Shown piece after piece: positions 45,061 to 53,925 of a stretch of DNA of 64,000 bases. Origin of the DNA: Mycobacterium sp. NBC_00419. GTDB lineage: Bacteria > Actinomycetota > Actinomycetes > Mycobacteriales > Mycobacteriaceae. How positions within the stretch are numbered: position 1 is the first letter of the stretch; the number at the start of each line of letters is the position of its first letter. The stretch spans positions 682,001-746,000 of the forward strand of contig NZ_CP107931.1 in assembly GCF_036023875.1 (NCBI RefSeq), read 5' to 3'. A program made the translations under genes and the position numbers. The notes below the pieces were generated by a model. That model was not told the origin of the DNA. It worked only from the letters and a program-made list of their open reading frames with translations, and did not search any database.

Positions 45061-46926
45061 TTAGCGGGGCGGATCGCCTTGCCACATGAAGCTGTTCACG
45101 TACTTGCCCATGTCCAGGGCGAGTTCGAGGTTGGCACCGGAGGGATGTCCGCTGCCGAAGTCGGGGCTGAACCGATGAAACGGTCCGACAGCCGAGGCCA
45201 CCAGCGCGTAGTCGTTCTTGACCGCAGTCAGCACCAGAATCCGTAGCCGGGTGTAAGTGGCGTCCGGATCGGTGGGATAGACGTCGGCCACCACCCCGTA
45301 ACCCTGTTGGTATCCCACTGTGGCGTTGGGGATTTCGTATTCGACGACGGCATCCGGGTAGCTGCGGGTGAGAATCTGCTCGGTGATCTGCCGGGCGCTG
45401 CGGCCGACCGAGGGCTGTCCGAAGAGTTCCATCGTGCCGGTATCGCCTGCGATGTAGTCCAGCACGACGCCGTTCGGGTCGGTGTCGGCTCGATAGGCCG
45501 TCCCCGGGGCCGGATAGTTCACCGAGAACTCGCCGTGACTCGATACGAACCGCGGACTAGCCGCCACCGGCACCCCCATCGGCGGACGTCCACAATCCGG
45601 CGGGCAGATGTAGCGCTGCACACCCGCTGGGGTGATCGCGAACGAGACGACGAAGGCCGCCGCCGCCGCGATACCGAGTCCCGCTCCCATCACCGCCGCC
45701 ACCCGCGCGCGCGTGCTGTGCCGGACCGGCACCGCCTGATAGGTATCGGCAGGCATCGCGTAGCCGAGTTGGGGCCGGGCGCCGACGGGGGGCTCGCCCG
45801 GCGGGTAGGCGCGCCGAGCGGCGCGCGACGACCGCGACGCAGCGCGGGTCGCCACCCCACACCTGGGGCAGAAGGCCGCGGCCGGGACGACGTGATCGCA
45901 GTAGGAACACAGCACCGGCTCGGACGTCGTCACCTCGTCGTGCACTTCGTGCAGCAATGCCACCTGAACACCGATCCGCAGGACGAGCAGAGTCAGGCCC
46001 GCGATCGCGAGATGCAGAAGCAGTTGGAAGTCGTCCCGCACCCGCAGCGTCTGGACGAAGCCCAGCGCCAGGTAGATCGACACCGCGGCGGTCAACGCCA
46101 AGGGGATGGCGCGGACCGGCCGGGCAAACCAGATCGCGATGCCGACCAGGCCGCCGACCGCGGCCGCGATCACGGGCATCGCCAGACCGCGGATCCCCGC
46201 CTCGGCGAGAATCGGGCCCATCGGCTGACCGTCGGTCCAGGGCCCGGTGGCCAGTTGCGGCGCCAACCGGGTCAGCGTGCTCGCGGCGGTGAACACCAGC
46301 GCGCCGAGTGCGCCGACGGCGAAGCCGTCCAGCGAGTCGCGGACGCGAGGCTGCATCGCCCACACCGCCACCGCGGGCGCGAGCATCAGCATCGCTCCCG
46401 CAAGCGGAAAGACGAAGCTCTCCACCAGAATTGAGCCGACTGCTCTGGAACCGCCCAAGCCGACGTCGGCAGCTCGGGCGACCATCGGTCCGCCGATCAA
46501 CCCCCACATGACGCCGAGAACGACACCGAGTCCGACGGTGAGCGTCAGCCAGCGCCTGGGCAGATCCGGATGGATCGCGGCGGCACGAAGGTAGAGGGCG
46601 AACAGCAGTGGCAGCCCGAGCACGGCCGCGCCGATCAGCGGGGCCTGCCAGCCGGCAACCGTGAAGCCGACGAGTGCGGCCGCCACTACCAGGAGTCCGA
46701 GCCGCAACGCGCGGCGCGATGTCGGGGGCACCTGGGGGAACAGTGAACTTGCCACCGCGAATCGCAGTACATGCTCACGAGGAGCCGCGGCGTAGTGCGC
46801 CAGCCGGAGCCGGTTACGTCCGTCGCCGTCAGGGTTGGTCAGATCCGCACCGCAGTGCAGGCAGAAGGCCGCCGATGCAACGGTGCGCAGGCAGGAACCG
46901 CACGTCATCACACCGCGTTGCATCAC
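45061..46926 (-). CDS. zinc-ribbon polytopic membrane protein
   Basis: A 621-residue protein of unknown function. An N-terminal zinc ribbon (CGSC...CLHCG, residues 9-25) precedes about eight membrane helices (residues 70-330). A second zinc ribbon (CSYCDHVVPAAAFCPRCG, near 345) lies in a cytosolic loop, then another helix near residue 420 (VMGAGLGIAAAAAFVVSFAI) and a C-terminal extracytoplasmic domain of about 170 residues beginning SPRFVSSHGEFSVNYPAPG. The start could be GTG 46926, the next ATG, or ATG 46908. No homologous function is recognised. Confidence 0.75.
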   Translation of the reverse strand: MMQRGVMTCGSCLRTVASAAFCLHCGADLTNPDGDGRNRLRLAHYAAAPREHVLRFAVASSLFPQVPPTSRRALRLGLLVVAAALVGFTVAGWQAPLIGAAVLGLPLLFALYLRAAAIHPDLPRRWLTLTVGLGVVLGVMWGLIGGPMVARAADVGLGGSRAVGSILVESFVFPLAGAMLMLAPAVAVWAMQPRVRDSLDGFAVGALGALVFTAASTLTRLAPQLATGPWTDGQPMGPILAEAGIRGLAMPVIAAAVGGLVGIAIWFARPVRAIPLALTAAVSIYLALGFVQTLRVRDDFQLLLHLAIAGLTLLVLRIGVQVALLHEVHDEVTTSEPVLCSYCDHVVPAAAFCPRCGVATRAASRSSRAARRAYPPGEPPVGARPQLGYAMPADTYQAVPVRHSTRARVAAVMGAGLGIAAAAAFVVSFAITPAGVQRYICPPDCGRPPMGVPVAASPRFVSSHGEFSVNYPAPGTAYRADTDPNGVVLDYIAGDTGTMELFGQPSVGRSARQITEQILTRSYPDAVVEYEIPNATVGYQQGYGVVADVYPTDPDATYTRLRILVLTAVKNDYALVASAVGPFHRFSPDFGSGHPSGANLELALDMGKYVNSFMWQGDPPR

Positions 46927-46965
46927 CCGTCGGTTTTACCCGAAGTGCAGCCGACGTGCGCGACC

Positions 46966-47247
46966 TCAGCCGATCCCGTTCAGACCGTGGTGGTGATTTC
47001 CGGCGCCCTCGGTCGGTGCGGGCGGGGCCACCACCGGCGGGGTGAACTTGTTGCCTCCGTTGGGGTCCAACGACTTCTCCGTCGGTGACACCGGTGTGCT
47101 CGACGAAGGCGTGCCACTGGGCGACGTGGTACTCGGCGGAGCCTCCTTATCGCCGTTGCCACAACCGGCGACGAGCGAACTGAAGGCGATGAACATGGAT
47201 GCTCCGACAATGATTGCCAGACTGGTATAGGAACGACCTGCGTTCAT
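46966..47247 (-). CDS. small lipoprotein
   Basis: A 93-residue lipoprotein. The signal peptide ends in the lipobox SLVAGC (Cys at residue 29), followed by a low-complexity Ser/Thr/Pro linker and a His-rich end (GAGNHHHGLNGIG). ATG 47247 follows GAGGGGAAA. A perfect hairpin lies 21 bases upstream. Function unknown. Confidence 0.78.
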   Translation of the reverse strand: MNAGRSYTSLAIIVGASMFIAFSSLVAGCGNGDKEAPPSTTSPSGTPSSSTPVSPTEKSLDPNGGNKFTPPVVAPPAPTEGAGNHHHGLNGIG

Positions 47248-47268
47248 GGGATTTCCCCTCGTTAGGCT

Positions 47269-47288
47269 GCGGTGAAATAGTTCACCGC
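47269..47288. promoter_or_regulatory. perfect hairpin in the lipoprotein upstream region
   Basis: GCGGTGAA (47269-47276) and TTCACCGC (47281-47288) are exact inverted repeats around ATAG. The element is 21 bases before the minus-strand lipoprotein start, so it may be an operator at the promoter or a structure in the leader. Confidence 0.5.
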
Positions 47289-47502
47289 GCACGTTGTCGC
47301 CGACGGGATATGACTTCGCCGGGCTCAACGATACTGTCACGTTACAGCTGATCTGGCAACATCAATCGCTGGTCAATATATTTGCTGGAACGGCCGAGTC
47401 AGGCTCGGCGAGGTTTCAATTTCGCGTCGACCTGGAACACCCGGCCATCGAGCCGTGCGGCTGTGGGACGCTGGAAGTCCGTTACGTGAAAGGACCACCG
47501 AC

Positions 47503-47889
47503 GTGACCGCTCCCGTCATCGAACGCTGGCTCAGGTTCATCGAGAACGGCCAGACCGATGAGCTCGACGACCTGCTCGCCGAGGACGCGGTGTTCTACTC
47601 GCCGGCCGTTTTCACCCCACAGCACGGCCGGGAGAAGACGGCGGCGTATCTGCGGGCGGCCGAGAAGCTGTTCTCGCACAGCAATTTCCGCTATGTCGAG
47701 AAATGGATCGAGAGTCGTTCGGCCGTACTGGAATTCGCCGCCGAGGTGGACGGCCTCACCCTCGAGGGAGTCGACATCATTCGATGGAACGACGACGGCA
47801 AGATCGTGTCGTTCACGGTGATGATCCGGCCGCTGAAGGCGTTGCAGGCCATCGTTCCCAGGATGGGCGAACTACTGCTCACCTCCTGA
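47503..47889 (+). CDS. SnoaL/NTF2-like fold protein
   Basis: A 128-residue protein with the nuclear-transport-factor-2 fold: an N-terminal helix IERWLRFIENGQTDELDDLLAEDAVFYSP, then HGREKTAAYLRAAEKLF and C-terminal strands FAAEVDGLTLEGVDIIRWNDDGKIVSFTVMIRP. Such proteins bind or isomerise small hydrophobic ligands; substrate unknown. The start GTG 47503 follows GAAAGGA. About 255 bases upstream have no convincing gene beyond the hairpin above. Confidence 0.83.
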   Translation: MTAPVIERWLRFIENGQTDELDDLLAEDAVFYSPAVFTPQHGREKTAAYLRAAEKLFSHSNFRYVEKWIESRSAVLEFAAEVDGLTLEGVDIIRWNDDGKIVSFTVMIRPLKALQAIVPRMGELLLTS

Positions 47890-47956
47890 CGGGGAAACAT
47901 CGAGCGGGCCGCGGGCGATGGATGATGTGACAGAAGTGAATCGAGGGGTGAAGTTG

Positions 47957-49645
47957 ATGGGTCCTTCCAGGACAGCTGCCACATATGTGGGCCGGATGGG
48001 TGCGCTCGCGGTGGCCTTGGGCATCGGCACGGCGATAGCGAACGGCAGCGCCGCGGCGTGGGCCGAGGACAGCCCGGGCGCCGGTGGGGCCGGTTCGACG
48101 GCGAGTTCGTCGGGCACTAGTTCGTCCGGCACTGGCGCGAGTGCACCGGGATCAAGCAAGCCGGCATCCACCGGCGGCTCGGCGCGCGTCAAGCGCACGC
48201 CAGGTTCGGACTCCGCGGGTTCGTCGTCGTCGACGTCGGGCAAGGTCAGCGCCGTGCGCGGCATCGTGACCAGCTCCGGCGGCGCACTGACCAGCGGCAC
48301 CACGACAGCCACCGCCGAGGCTGAGCCGGGCGCCCCCACTCCGGCACCGGCGCCGGCCCTGTGGGCGCTGGCAGCGTCAGCGCGACGGGAATTCGAACCC
48401 ACGGCGGCGTCCCCGGTCACGACGTCGAGCGCCCAGGCAGCCCAGGCCACCACGCTGGCCGCGGCGGCGGTGACCACGACCGGCACGCTCAACACCAGGA
48501 ACGTCGGCTTTGTCACCGGCCCCAACATCACCAACGGCTTCGGCATCAACGGAACCGACCTCGGCATCATGTGGGAGAACGGACTGACCGGCAAGATCCA
48601 GTTGGCGTTCGGCGATACCTTCAGCGGGCCCAACATGACCGGCGACTGGCGCTCCAACGTGCTGCTGCTGAGCACCGACACGAACCTGACCAACGGCCTG
48701 AGTCTGCTGCCGACCGGTTACGCCTACCAGTTCATCCCGAGCGCGCCGGGCGCGCTGTTCCCGATCCTCAACTCCGAGGTGACGATCATCCCGACGTCGG
48801 CGATCTCGGTGAACCAACAGCAGTACGTCAACTACATGTCGGTGAAGTCCTGGGACACCCCCGGCCGCTGGACCACCAATTACTCGGCGATCTCGATGTA
48901 TGACGCAGCGACCGACAAGTGGGTGCTGGTGGGTTCGACGATCCGCTCGGCCGGCTGGTTCCGGTCCTCGACCCCGTATGTGGCGGGCAGCCAGAACTTC
49001 CAGCAGGCCGCCTATGTCCTGCAGCCCGCCGACCAGGTAGCCGAAGGTGAGCCGCAGTACGTCTACGCGTTCGGTACCCCGTCGGGCCGGGCCGGTTCGG
49101 CCTACCTGTCACGGGTGGCCGAAGGCAACATCACCGATCTGAGTAAGTACGAGTACTGGGACGGCAGCACCTGGGTGCAGGGCAAGCCCGCCGTCGCCGC
49201 ACCCATCCTCGGCGACTCCACCAGTTCCCCAGGGCTTTTCGGGGGGATCATCGACCTGGCGAACAATCCGAATTTCTTCGGCGGCTGGTTCGCCGGATTC
49301 ACCGGCGCCAAGACCGGTGGCAATGTCAGCGAGATGTCGGTGCAGTACAACGACTATCTGGGCAAGTACGTGGCGCTCTACGGCAACGGCCAGAACAACG
49401 TGGTGCTGCGCACGGCCGACCGGCCGGAGGGGCCGTGGTCGGATCCGATCACCATCGCCACCTCAGCCCAGTACCCGGGCCTCTACGCGCCGATGATCCA
49501 CCCCTGGTCGGGCACGGGCAAGCTGGTCGACAACAACAACAATCCCGACATCACCAACCTGTACTGGAACATGTCGCTGTGGGGCCCCTACAACGTGACC
49601 CTGATGCAGACCGACCTGACGCCGCTGCACACCACGGTGGTCTGA
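47957..49645 (+). CDS. exported DUF4185 protein
   Basis: A 562-residue secreted protein. A signal peptide of about 36 residues ends near SAAAWA, then a Ser/Gly/Ala-rich low-complexity linker to about residue 150, then a DUF4185 domain (NVGFVTGPNITNGFGINGTDLGIMWE ... GDTFSGPNM ... KYVALYGNGQNNVVLRTADRPEGPWSDP) with the five-bladed propeller look of glycoside-hydrolase relatives. Enzyme activity is unproven. I prefer ATG 47957, with GAGGGG upstream, over ATG 47918, which would lengthen the N-terminus by 13 residues. Confidence 0.82.
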   Translation: MGPSRTAATYVGRMGALAVALGIGTAIANGSAAAWAEDSPGAGGAGSTASSSGTSSSGTGASAPGSSKPASTGGSARVKRTPGSDSAGSSSSTSGKVSAVRGIVTSSGGALTSGTTTATAEAEPGAPTPAPAPALWALAASARREFEPTAASPVTTSSAQAAQATTLAAAAVTTTGTLNTRNVGFVTGPNITNGFGINGTDLGIMWENGLTGKIQLAFGDTFSGPNMTGDWRSNVLLLSTDTNLTNGLSLLPTGYAYQFIPSAPGALFPILNSEVTIIPTSAISVNQQQYVNYMSVKSWDTPGRWTTNYSAISMYDAATDKWVLVGSTIRSAGWFRSSTPYVAGSQNFQQAAYVLQPADQVAEGEPQYVYAFGTPSGRAGSAYLSRVAEGNITDLSKYEYWDGSTWVQGKPAVAAPILGDSTSSPGLFGGIIDLANNPNFFGGWFAGFTGAKTGGNVSEMSVQYNDYLGKYVALYGNGQNNVVLRTADRPEGPWSDPITIATSAQYPGLYAPMIHPWSGTGKLVDNNNNPDITNLYWNMSLWGPYNVTLMQTDLTPLHTTVV

Positions 49646-49649
49646 TCCG

Positions 49650-50327
49650 GTGAGCTTGGTCGCGGGACGGGGCCCCCTGGGCCCGGACCCGGCGGGCCGG
49701 TTCTCGGTTCCACTCCCCCAGGACGTGGCCTACGTCGAGCCGCATCCCCGGCGTATCGAGGCAATTCGCAACGGCCGCACAGTCATCGACACCGAGCACG
49801 CCCTCATGGTGCACCGGGCGGGCCGCCCGCTGAGCTACGTCTTCCCGCAGGACGAGATCGGCGACCTGCCCGGCGAGCCCGAGCCCCTGGCGCCCGGTTA
49901 TGTCCTGGTGCCGTGGAATTCGGTGGACACCTGGCTGGAAGAAGGGCGGCGACTGGTCCACTACCCGCCCAACCCGTACCACCGGGTCGACTGCCGCCCG
50001 ACCTCGCGGCGGCTACGTGTCGAGGTGGCGGGCACCACGCTGGTCGACACCGACGACACCGTGATCCTCTTCGAGACGGCTCTGCAGCCGCGGCTGTACG
50101 TCGCCCCGCAGCACGTCCGGATGGACCTGCTGACCAGAAGCGACACCAGCAGCTACTGCAACTACAAGGGTGTGGCGACCTACTGGTCGGCGAGGATCGG
50201 CGAGGTCGTCGTCGACGACGTCGCGTGGAGTTACGACGATCCGCTACCGGAAAGCATGCCCATCAAGGGACTTCTGAGTTTTGATGCGGCACAGGCCGAG
50301 ATGCAGGCAGAACTGCCGGACCCGTAG
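49650..50327 (+). CDS. protein with two DUF427 domains
   Basis: A 225-residue protein made of two similar halves. Each has the DUF427 pattern: an RRIEAIRNGRTVIDTEHALMVH strand set with PLSYVFPQDEI in the first, and RRLRVEVAGTTLVDTDDTVILFET with PRLYVAPQHVRMDLL and SYCNYKGVATYWSARIG in the second. Function unknown; such proteins are small beta-barrels. GTG 49650 starts it four bases after the previous stop, so it may be co-transcribed with the DUF4185 gene. Confidence 0.87.
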   Translation: MSLVAGRGPLGPDPAGRFSVPLPQDVAYVEPHPRRIEAIRNGRTVIDTEHALMVHRAGRPLSYVFPQDEIGDLPGEPEPLAPGYVLVPWNSVDTWLEEGRRLVHYPPNPYHRVDCRPTSRRLRVEVAGTTLVDTDDTVILFETALQPRLYVAPQHVRMDLLTRSDTSSYCNYKGVATYWSARIGEVVVDDVAWSYDDPLPESMPIKGLLSFDAAQAEMQAELPDP

Positions 50328-50336
50328 GTTGGTGCC

Positions 50337-51308
50337 ATGAAGTATCTCGAAGTCGACGGTGTGGGACGGGTCAGCCGCATCGGTCTGGGAACATGGCAGT
50401 TCGGCTCCAGCGAGTGGGGCTATGGCGACGAGTACGCCCAGGGCGCGGCACGCGACATCGTGCAGCGTGCGCTGGCGTTGGGAGTCACCTTCTTCGACAC
50501 CGCCGAGATCTACGGCTTCGGCCGCAGTGAGCGGATCCTCGGCGAGGCGCTCGGTGATGAGCGGGCCAATGTCGCTGTCGCCAGCAAGGTGTTTCCGGTG
50601 GCGCCGTTTCCGGCGGTGGTCCGCCAGCGCGAGAAGGCCAGCGCCCAGCGGCTCGGACTCGACCGGATCCCGCTCTACCAGATCCACCAGCCCAACCCGG
50701 TGGTCCCCGATTCGGTGATCATGCCCGGTATGCGCGATCTCCTCGACAGCGGTGCGATCGGCGCGGCGGGCGTCTCCAACTATTCACTGGAGCGCTGGCG
50801 CAAAGCCGATGCGGCACTGGGCCGGCCGGTGATCAGTAATCAGGTGCACTTCTCGCTGGCGCACGCCGGGCCGCTCGACGATCTCGTCCCCTTCGCCGAG
50901 CGGGAGAACCGGATCGTGATCGCGTGGAGCCCGCTGGAACAGGGGCTGCTCGGCGGCAAGTACGGCATCGACAACCGCCCCGGTGGTATCCGCGCCGCCA
51001 ACCGCTTGTTCGGAACCGAGAACCTGCGTCGGGCCGAGCCGCTGCTGCAGACACTGCGTGACGTCGCCGCGGACGTCGGCGCCAAGCCGGCGCAGGTGGC
51101 GCTGGCCTGGCTGATCGCCCTGCCCGGCGTGGTGGCAATTCCGGGTGCCTCCAGCGTCGAACAACTCGAATTCAACTGTGCTGCAGCCGACATCGAGTTG
51201 TCTGCCGAGGCCTTGGACGTACTGACGGCAGCGGCACGGGCATTCCGCCCCGCATCGGCGGCCCGGTTCTTGACCGACACCGTCCGGGAACGCCTAGGGC
51301 GCGGCTGA
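50337..51308 (+). CDS. aldo/keto reductase
   Basis: A 323-residue NADPH-dependent oxidoreductase of the AKR fold. The catalytic set is recognisable: Asp and Tyr in FFDTAEIYGFGRSERILGEAL, Lys in VASKVFP, and a His in YQIHQPNP. The C-terminal ALAWLIALPGVVAIPGASSVEQLE segment is the cofactor motif. Substrate unknown. Its last 15 bases overlap the acyltransferase gene on the other strand. Confidence 0.9.
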   Translation: MKYLEVDGVGRVSRIGLGTWQFGSSEWGYGDEYAQGAARDIVQRALALGVTFFDTAEIYGFGRSERILGEALGDERANVAVASKVFPVAPFPAVVRQREKASAQRLGLDRIPLYQIHQPNPVVPDSVIMPGMRDLLDSGAIGAAGVSNYSLERWRKADAALGRPVISNQVHFSLAHAGPLDDLVPFAERENRIVIAWSPLEQGLLGGKYGIDNRPGGIRAANRLFGTENLRRAEPLLQTLRDVAADVGAKPAQVALAWLIALPGVVAIPGASSVEQLEFNCAAADIELSAEALDVLTAAARAFRPASAARFLTDTVRERLGRG

Positions 51309-52193
51309 TTCGGGCTGGACGGCCCGGCTCCAGCCGAGTGGATTGAGGTTACGGAACGGGTCTGTCTCGCGCAGGGTCTGCAGATCGGCCAGGACACCTT
51401 CCAGCGCGGACTGGGTCCGTTCCTTGACGGTGGCTTCCCACGTCTCCGCTTTGGTGCGGGCGGGTTTCGTGGTGTCGATCGGCAGGGCGAAACGCAGGTA
51501 CATCCGCTTGGGATCGGGAAGCAGGGTGGGTCCCAGGCCGCGCGTCGGCGGGATGGCCATATCCGGCCGGCCTCCGATGCGCCGCCCGATGAACTGGCTC
51601 ACCCGCCCCACCGCGCTGTCTCGTTCGACCAGACCGTGATAGACGTCGTCGCCGCCGACGAGTCCGACGGGCACGATCGGGTAGTCGTGGGCGATCGCCA
51701 GCCGCGCGAATCCGCTTCTGCCCTGCCAACTCAACCGATACTCCTCACCCTTGAACTTGGGCATCTCGCGCCCACCGCCGGGAAACACCAGGATCGTTTC
51801 GTCGTTCGCCATCAGCGCAGTGGCGTTGGCCGGTGTACCGACCACCGCGCCGGCAGCCGCCAGTACGTCTGCGGCGACACCGCGCACGTCGCCGAATGAC
51901 TTCTCGGCAAGGCCGCGGACGCGAACACCGAGTTCGCGGTGCACGAAGTACGGGATCATCACGATCTCGGCCATCCCGAATGTCGTGTGATTGCCGACGA
52001 GCAGGAACCGGCCGTCCCGCGGCAGGTTGTTCAGCCCGTCGACATAGGGTTTGCCGAAGTCGACGACCGGATTCACCCGGTCGGCGACGGCGAAGATGGC
52101 TTTGGTGATGGCCTGTACACGCTCGGGCTGGTTGACCAGGCGCTCGAGTTCGGCCGGCATGCGGGAATCGTTGTCCGGCAATGGGTTCGACAC
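51294..52193 (-). CDS. lysophospholipid/monoacylglycerol-type acyltransferase
   Basis: A 299-residue enzyme of the glycerolipid acyltransferase superfamily. Block I is VGNHTTFGMAEIVMIPYF: the histidine is present but the usual HX4D aspartate is not; a Glu lies nearby. FPGGGREMPKFKGEEYRLSWQGRSGFARLA gives the later blocks, close to the MGAT-like subgroup. I prefer GTG 52193, six bases after AGGAG, over ATG 52199, which is too close to that site. It is probably membrane-associated. Confidence 0.8.
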   Translation of the reverse strand: MSNPLPDNDSRMPAELERLVNQPERVQAITKAIFAVADRVNPVVDFGKPYVDGLNNLPRDGRFLLVGNHTTFGMAEIVMIPYFVHRELGVRVRGLAEKSFGDVRGVAADVLAAAGAVVGTPANATALMANDETILVFPGGGREMPKFKGEEYRLSWQGRSGFARLAIAHDYPIVPVGLVGGDDVYHGLVERDSAVGRVSQFIGRRIGGRPDMAIPPTRGLGPTLLPDPKRMYLRFALPIDTTKPARTKAETWEATVKERTQSALEGVLADLQTLRETDPFRNLNPLGWSRAVQPESAAP

Positions 52194-52202
52194 AATCATC
52201 TC

Positions 52203-52304
52203 CTAGGGTAATGCCGCGGGTGATGCCGCCAGAAGCGCGGCGCAGGCGGTGGTCATTGCGACGATGGCGGTGGCGGCCGCCGAGAGGACGGCCAGCGTGC
52301 GCAT
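52203..52304 (-). CDS. 33-codon hydrophobic ORF upstream of the acyltransferase
   Basis: An ATG at 52304 opens 33 codons (MRTLAVLSAAATAIVAMTTA...) ending at a TAG whose bases lead straight into the AGGAG of the acyltransferase. The peptide is one long hydrophobic stretch. It could be a leader peptide or chance; no clear ribosome-binding site precedes it. Confidence 0.28.
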   Translation of the reverse strand: MRTLAVLSAAATAIVAMTTACAALLAASPAALP

Positions 52305-52390
52305 CGTGACCGATGGGGCTGGAATCCGTATACGCCTCAACACCTTTACCACTCAAATCCCTTTCGGCTGCGACCGATGCCAACCCCAAA

Positions 52391-52427
52391 CTGACCAAAC
52401 GACCATTTTGGTCAGTATGCCATACTG
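52391..52427. promoter_or_regulatory. double palindrome, candidate TetR operator
   Basis: CTGACCAAA (52391-52399) and TTTGGTCAG (52407-52415) are exact inverted repeats seven bases apart. CAGTATG (52413-52419) and CATACTG (52421-52427) form a second exact palindrome sharing three bases. They lie just before the GTG (52434) of a TetR gene, so autoregulation is likely; the acyltransferase promoter on the other side could be a second target. Confidence 0.7.
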
Positions 52428-52433
52428 GCTGCC

Positions 52434-53198
52434 GTGCCGACAGAAGCCGATTCGCGTGCGTTCAACTCGCGCGCCGATATAGTCACGACGGTGAGCACTT
52501 CCCTCGATGACCTGCCCGAACAGCACTCGGCGAAGGCGGCCAGGCTGCTGGCGGCGGCAAGTGATCTGCTCGTGGCACGCGGCGTCAAAGGATTCACCGT
52601 CGCCGACGTCGCACAGCGGGCTCACGTGGGCAAGGGAACGGTCTACCTGTACTGGCCCACCAAAGAGGACCTGTTGGTCGGGCTCATCGGCCGCAACTTC
52701 ATGAGCATCATGGACGGCCTGATCCAGCAGATCACCGACGAACCCGACCTCGTCCGCCCCTCGCGCTTCTGCCCCACGATGCTGCAGACGGTGACCACCA
52801 ATCCGCTCATCTCTGCGATGCAGGACCACAACGAAGACCTGCTCGGAGTCCTCGCCAACCACCCGCGCTCGGTCTCCCTGCACAGCACGCTGGGACCCAG
52901 CGCCATGCTGCACGGCATCCTGCCGATCTGGCGCCGCCATGGCCTGGCCCGTGAAGACTGGGATGTCGCCGACCAGGCCATCGCACTTCATCTTCTGATT
53001 ACCGGTGCCGTGCTGTCACAGCTGCGGCCCGTACCGGACTGGGTCGACGCCGATCCCCTGCGGGTGCTGGGCCCCGCCGTCACCGCCCTGCTGGGGCCGG
53101 AACGGGCAAACCGCAAGCAGGTGCAGGCCACCGCGACGGAGATCATCGAGTTTCTGCGCCAGGGAAGCGCCGCCGCCCTGCAGATCCTCAATGACTGA
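52434..53198 (+). CDS. TetR-family regulator
   Basis: A 254-residue regulator. The DNA-binding part FTVADVAQRAHVGKGTVYLYWPTKEDLL is near residues 53-80, and the C-terminal domain is all-helical. Start is GTG 52434, six bases after the double palindrome; GTG 52491 is a shorter option. Its stop overlaps the VTT gene by eight bases, so the two share a transcript. Confidence 0.88.
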   Translation: MPTEADSRAFNSRADIVTTVSTSLDDLPEQHSAKAARLLAAASDLLVARGVKGFTVADVAQRAHVGKGTVYLYWPTKEDLLVGLIGRNFMSIMDGLIQQITDEPDLVRPSRFCPTMLQTVTTNPLISAMQDHNEDLLGVLANHPRSVSLHSTLGPSAMLHGILPIWRRHGLAREDWDVADQAIALHLLITGAVLSQLRPVPDWVDADPLRVLGPAVTALLGPERANRKQVQATATEIIEFLRQGSAAALQILND

Positions 53199-53877
53199 GG
53201 ACACTGAACCCCCGGCCGTCAGGCGCTGGCCGCACATTCTGCGACTCGCGCTGTTCGTCGCGGTGCTGCTCACGGTCTTCTATCTCGTCGCCGTCTCCCG
53301 TGTCATCGACGTCGAACAGGTCCGGGACGCCGTCGCCGCCACCGGGCCGGCAGCGCCGCTGGCCTACCTACTGGTGTCGGCAGTGCTGGCGTCGATCTTC
53401 GTTCCCGGTCCGCTGTTGGCCGCCGGTAGCGGGTTTCTGTTCGGCCCGCTGATCGGCACGTTCGTGACGCTGGGTTCGACGGTGACGACGGCGACCATCA
53501 CCGCTTTCCTCGGACGGCGCGCCGGCCGGGACAGCGCTCGGGCGCTCATCGGAGCCGACTGGGCGCAGCGCATCGACGACCAGATCAAGCGCCGCGGACT
53601 GTGGGCTGTCGTCGGCCAGCGCTTCATCCCCGGCATCTCTGACGCCCTGGCGTCCTACGCGTTCGGCGCTTTCGGGATGCCGCTGTGGCAGATGGCAATT
53701 GGCGCTCTGATCGGATCAGCCCCACGGGCCTTCGTGTACACCGCACTGGGCGCCTCGGTCTCGGACCTGAACTCACCGTTGGCCTACGCGGCCATCGCGG
53801 TGTGGTGCGTCACCGCGATCATCGGGGCATTCGCCGCACACCGGGGCTACCGCAGTTGGCGTGCCCGGGGCCGATAA
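53191..53877 (+). CDS. VTT/SNARE-associated-domain membrane protein
   Basis: A 228-residue membrane protein of the VTT (DedA-like, TVP38/TMEM64) family. Helices lie near residues 16-35, 55-85 and at the C-terminus; the family motif FVPGPLLAAGSGFLFGPLIGTFVTLGSTVTTATITAFLGRRAGRD and GQRFIPGISDALASYAFGAFGMPLW are intact. Such proteins move or scramble lipids or small ions, unproven here. The ATG 53191 overlaps the tetR stop. The last about 240 bases are duplicated 1,093 bases downstream. Confidence 0.87.
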   Translation: MTEDTEPPAVRRWPHILRLALFVAVLLTVFYLVAVSRVIDVEQVRDAVAATGPAAPLAYLLVSAVLASIFVPGPLLAAGSGFLFGPLIGTFVTLGSTVTTATITAFLGRRAGRDSARALIGADWAQRIDDQIKRRGLWAVVGQRFIPGISDALASYAFGAFGMPLWQMAIGALIGSAPRAFVYTALGASVSDLNSPLAYAAIAVWCVTAIIGAFAAHRGYRSWRARGR

Positions 53878-53880
53878 ATG
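53640..53880 (+). repeat. segmental duplication, left copy (VTT 3' end)
   Basis: This stretch, inside and just after the VTT gene, matches 54733-54973 with a constant offset of 1,093 bases apart from one extra base in the right copy, cancelled at the end. Differences are few, so the duplication is recent. This copy keeps the VTT reading frame intact. Confidence 0.9.
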
Positions 53881-53885
53881 GTGGG

Positions 53886-53925
53886 GTGGCTGGCCTGCAC
53901 CCATGAATGCACCCTGGGCCTGGTG
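53886..53925 (+). pseudogene. DUF2237 remnant with internal deletion
   Basis: The GTG at 53886 aligns with the real DUF2237 start at 54979, but three bases later the sequence jumps to a stretch matching 55271-55305, removing about 287 bases. The match TGGCCTGCACCCATGAATGC is clear against the intact gene. The frame stops after six codons (TGA). It marks the left copy of the duplicated VTT-DUF2237 junction. Confidence 0.75.

Noticed and set aside
47294..47506. A 70-codon plus-strand frame before the SnoaL-like gene
   Set aside because: No ribosome-binding site, no recognisable motif, and it overlaps the real GTG start at 47503.
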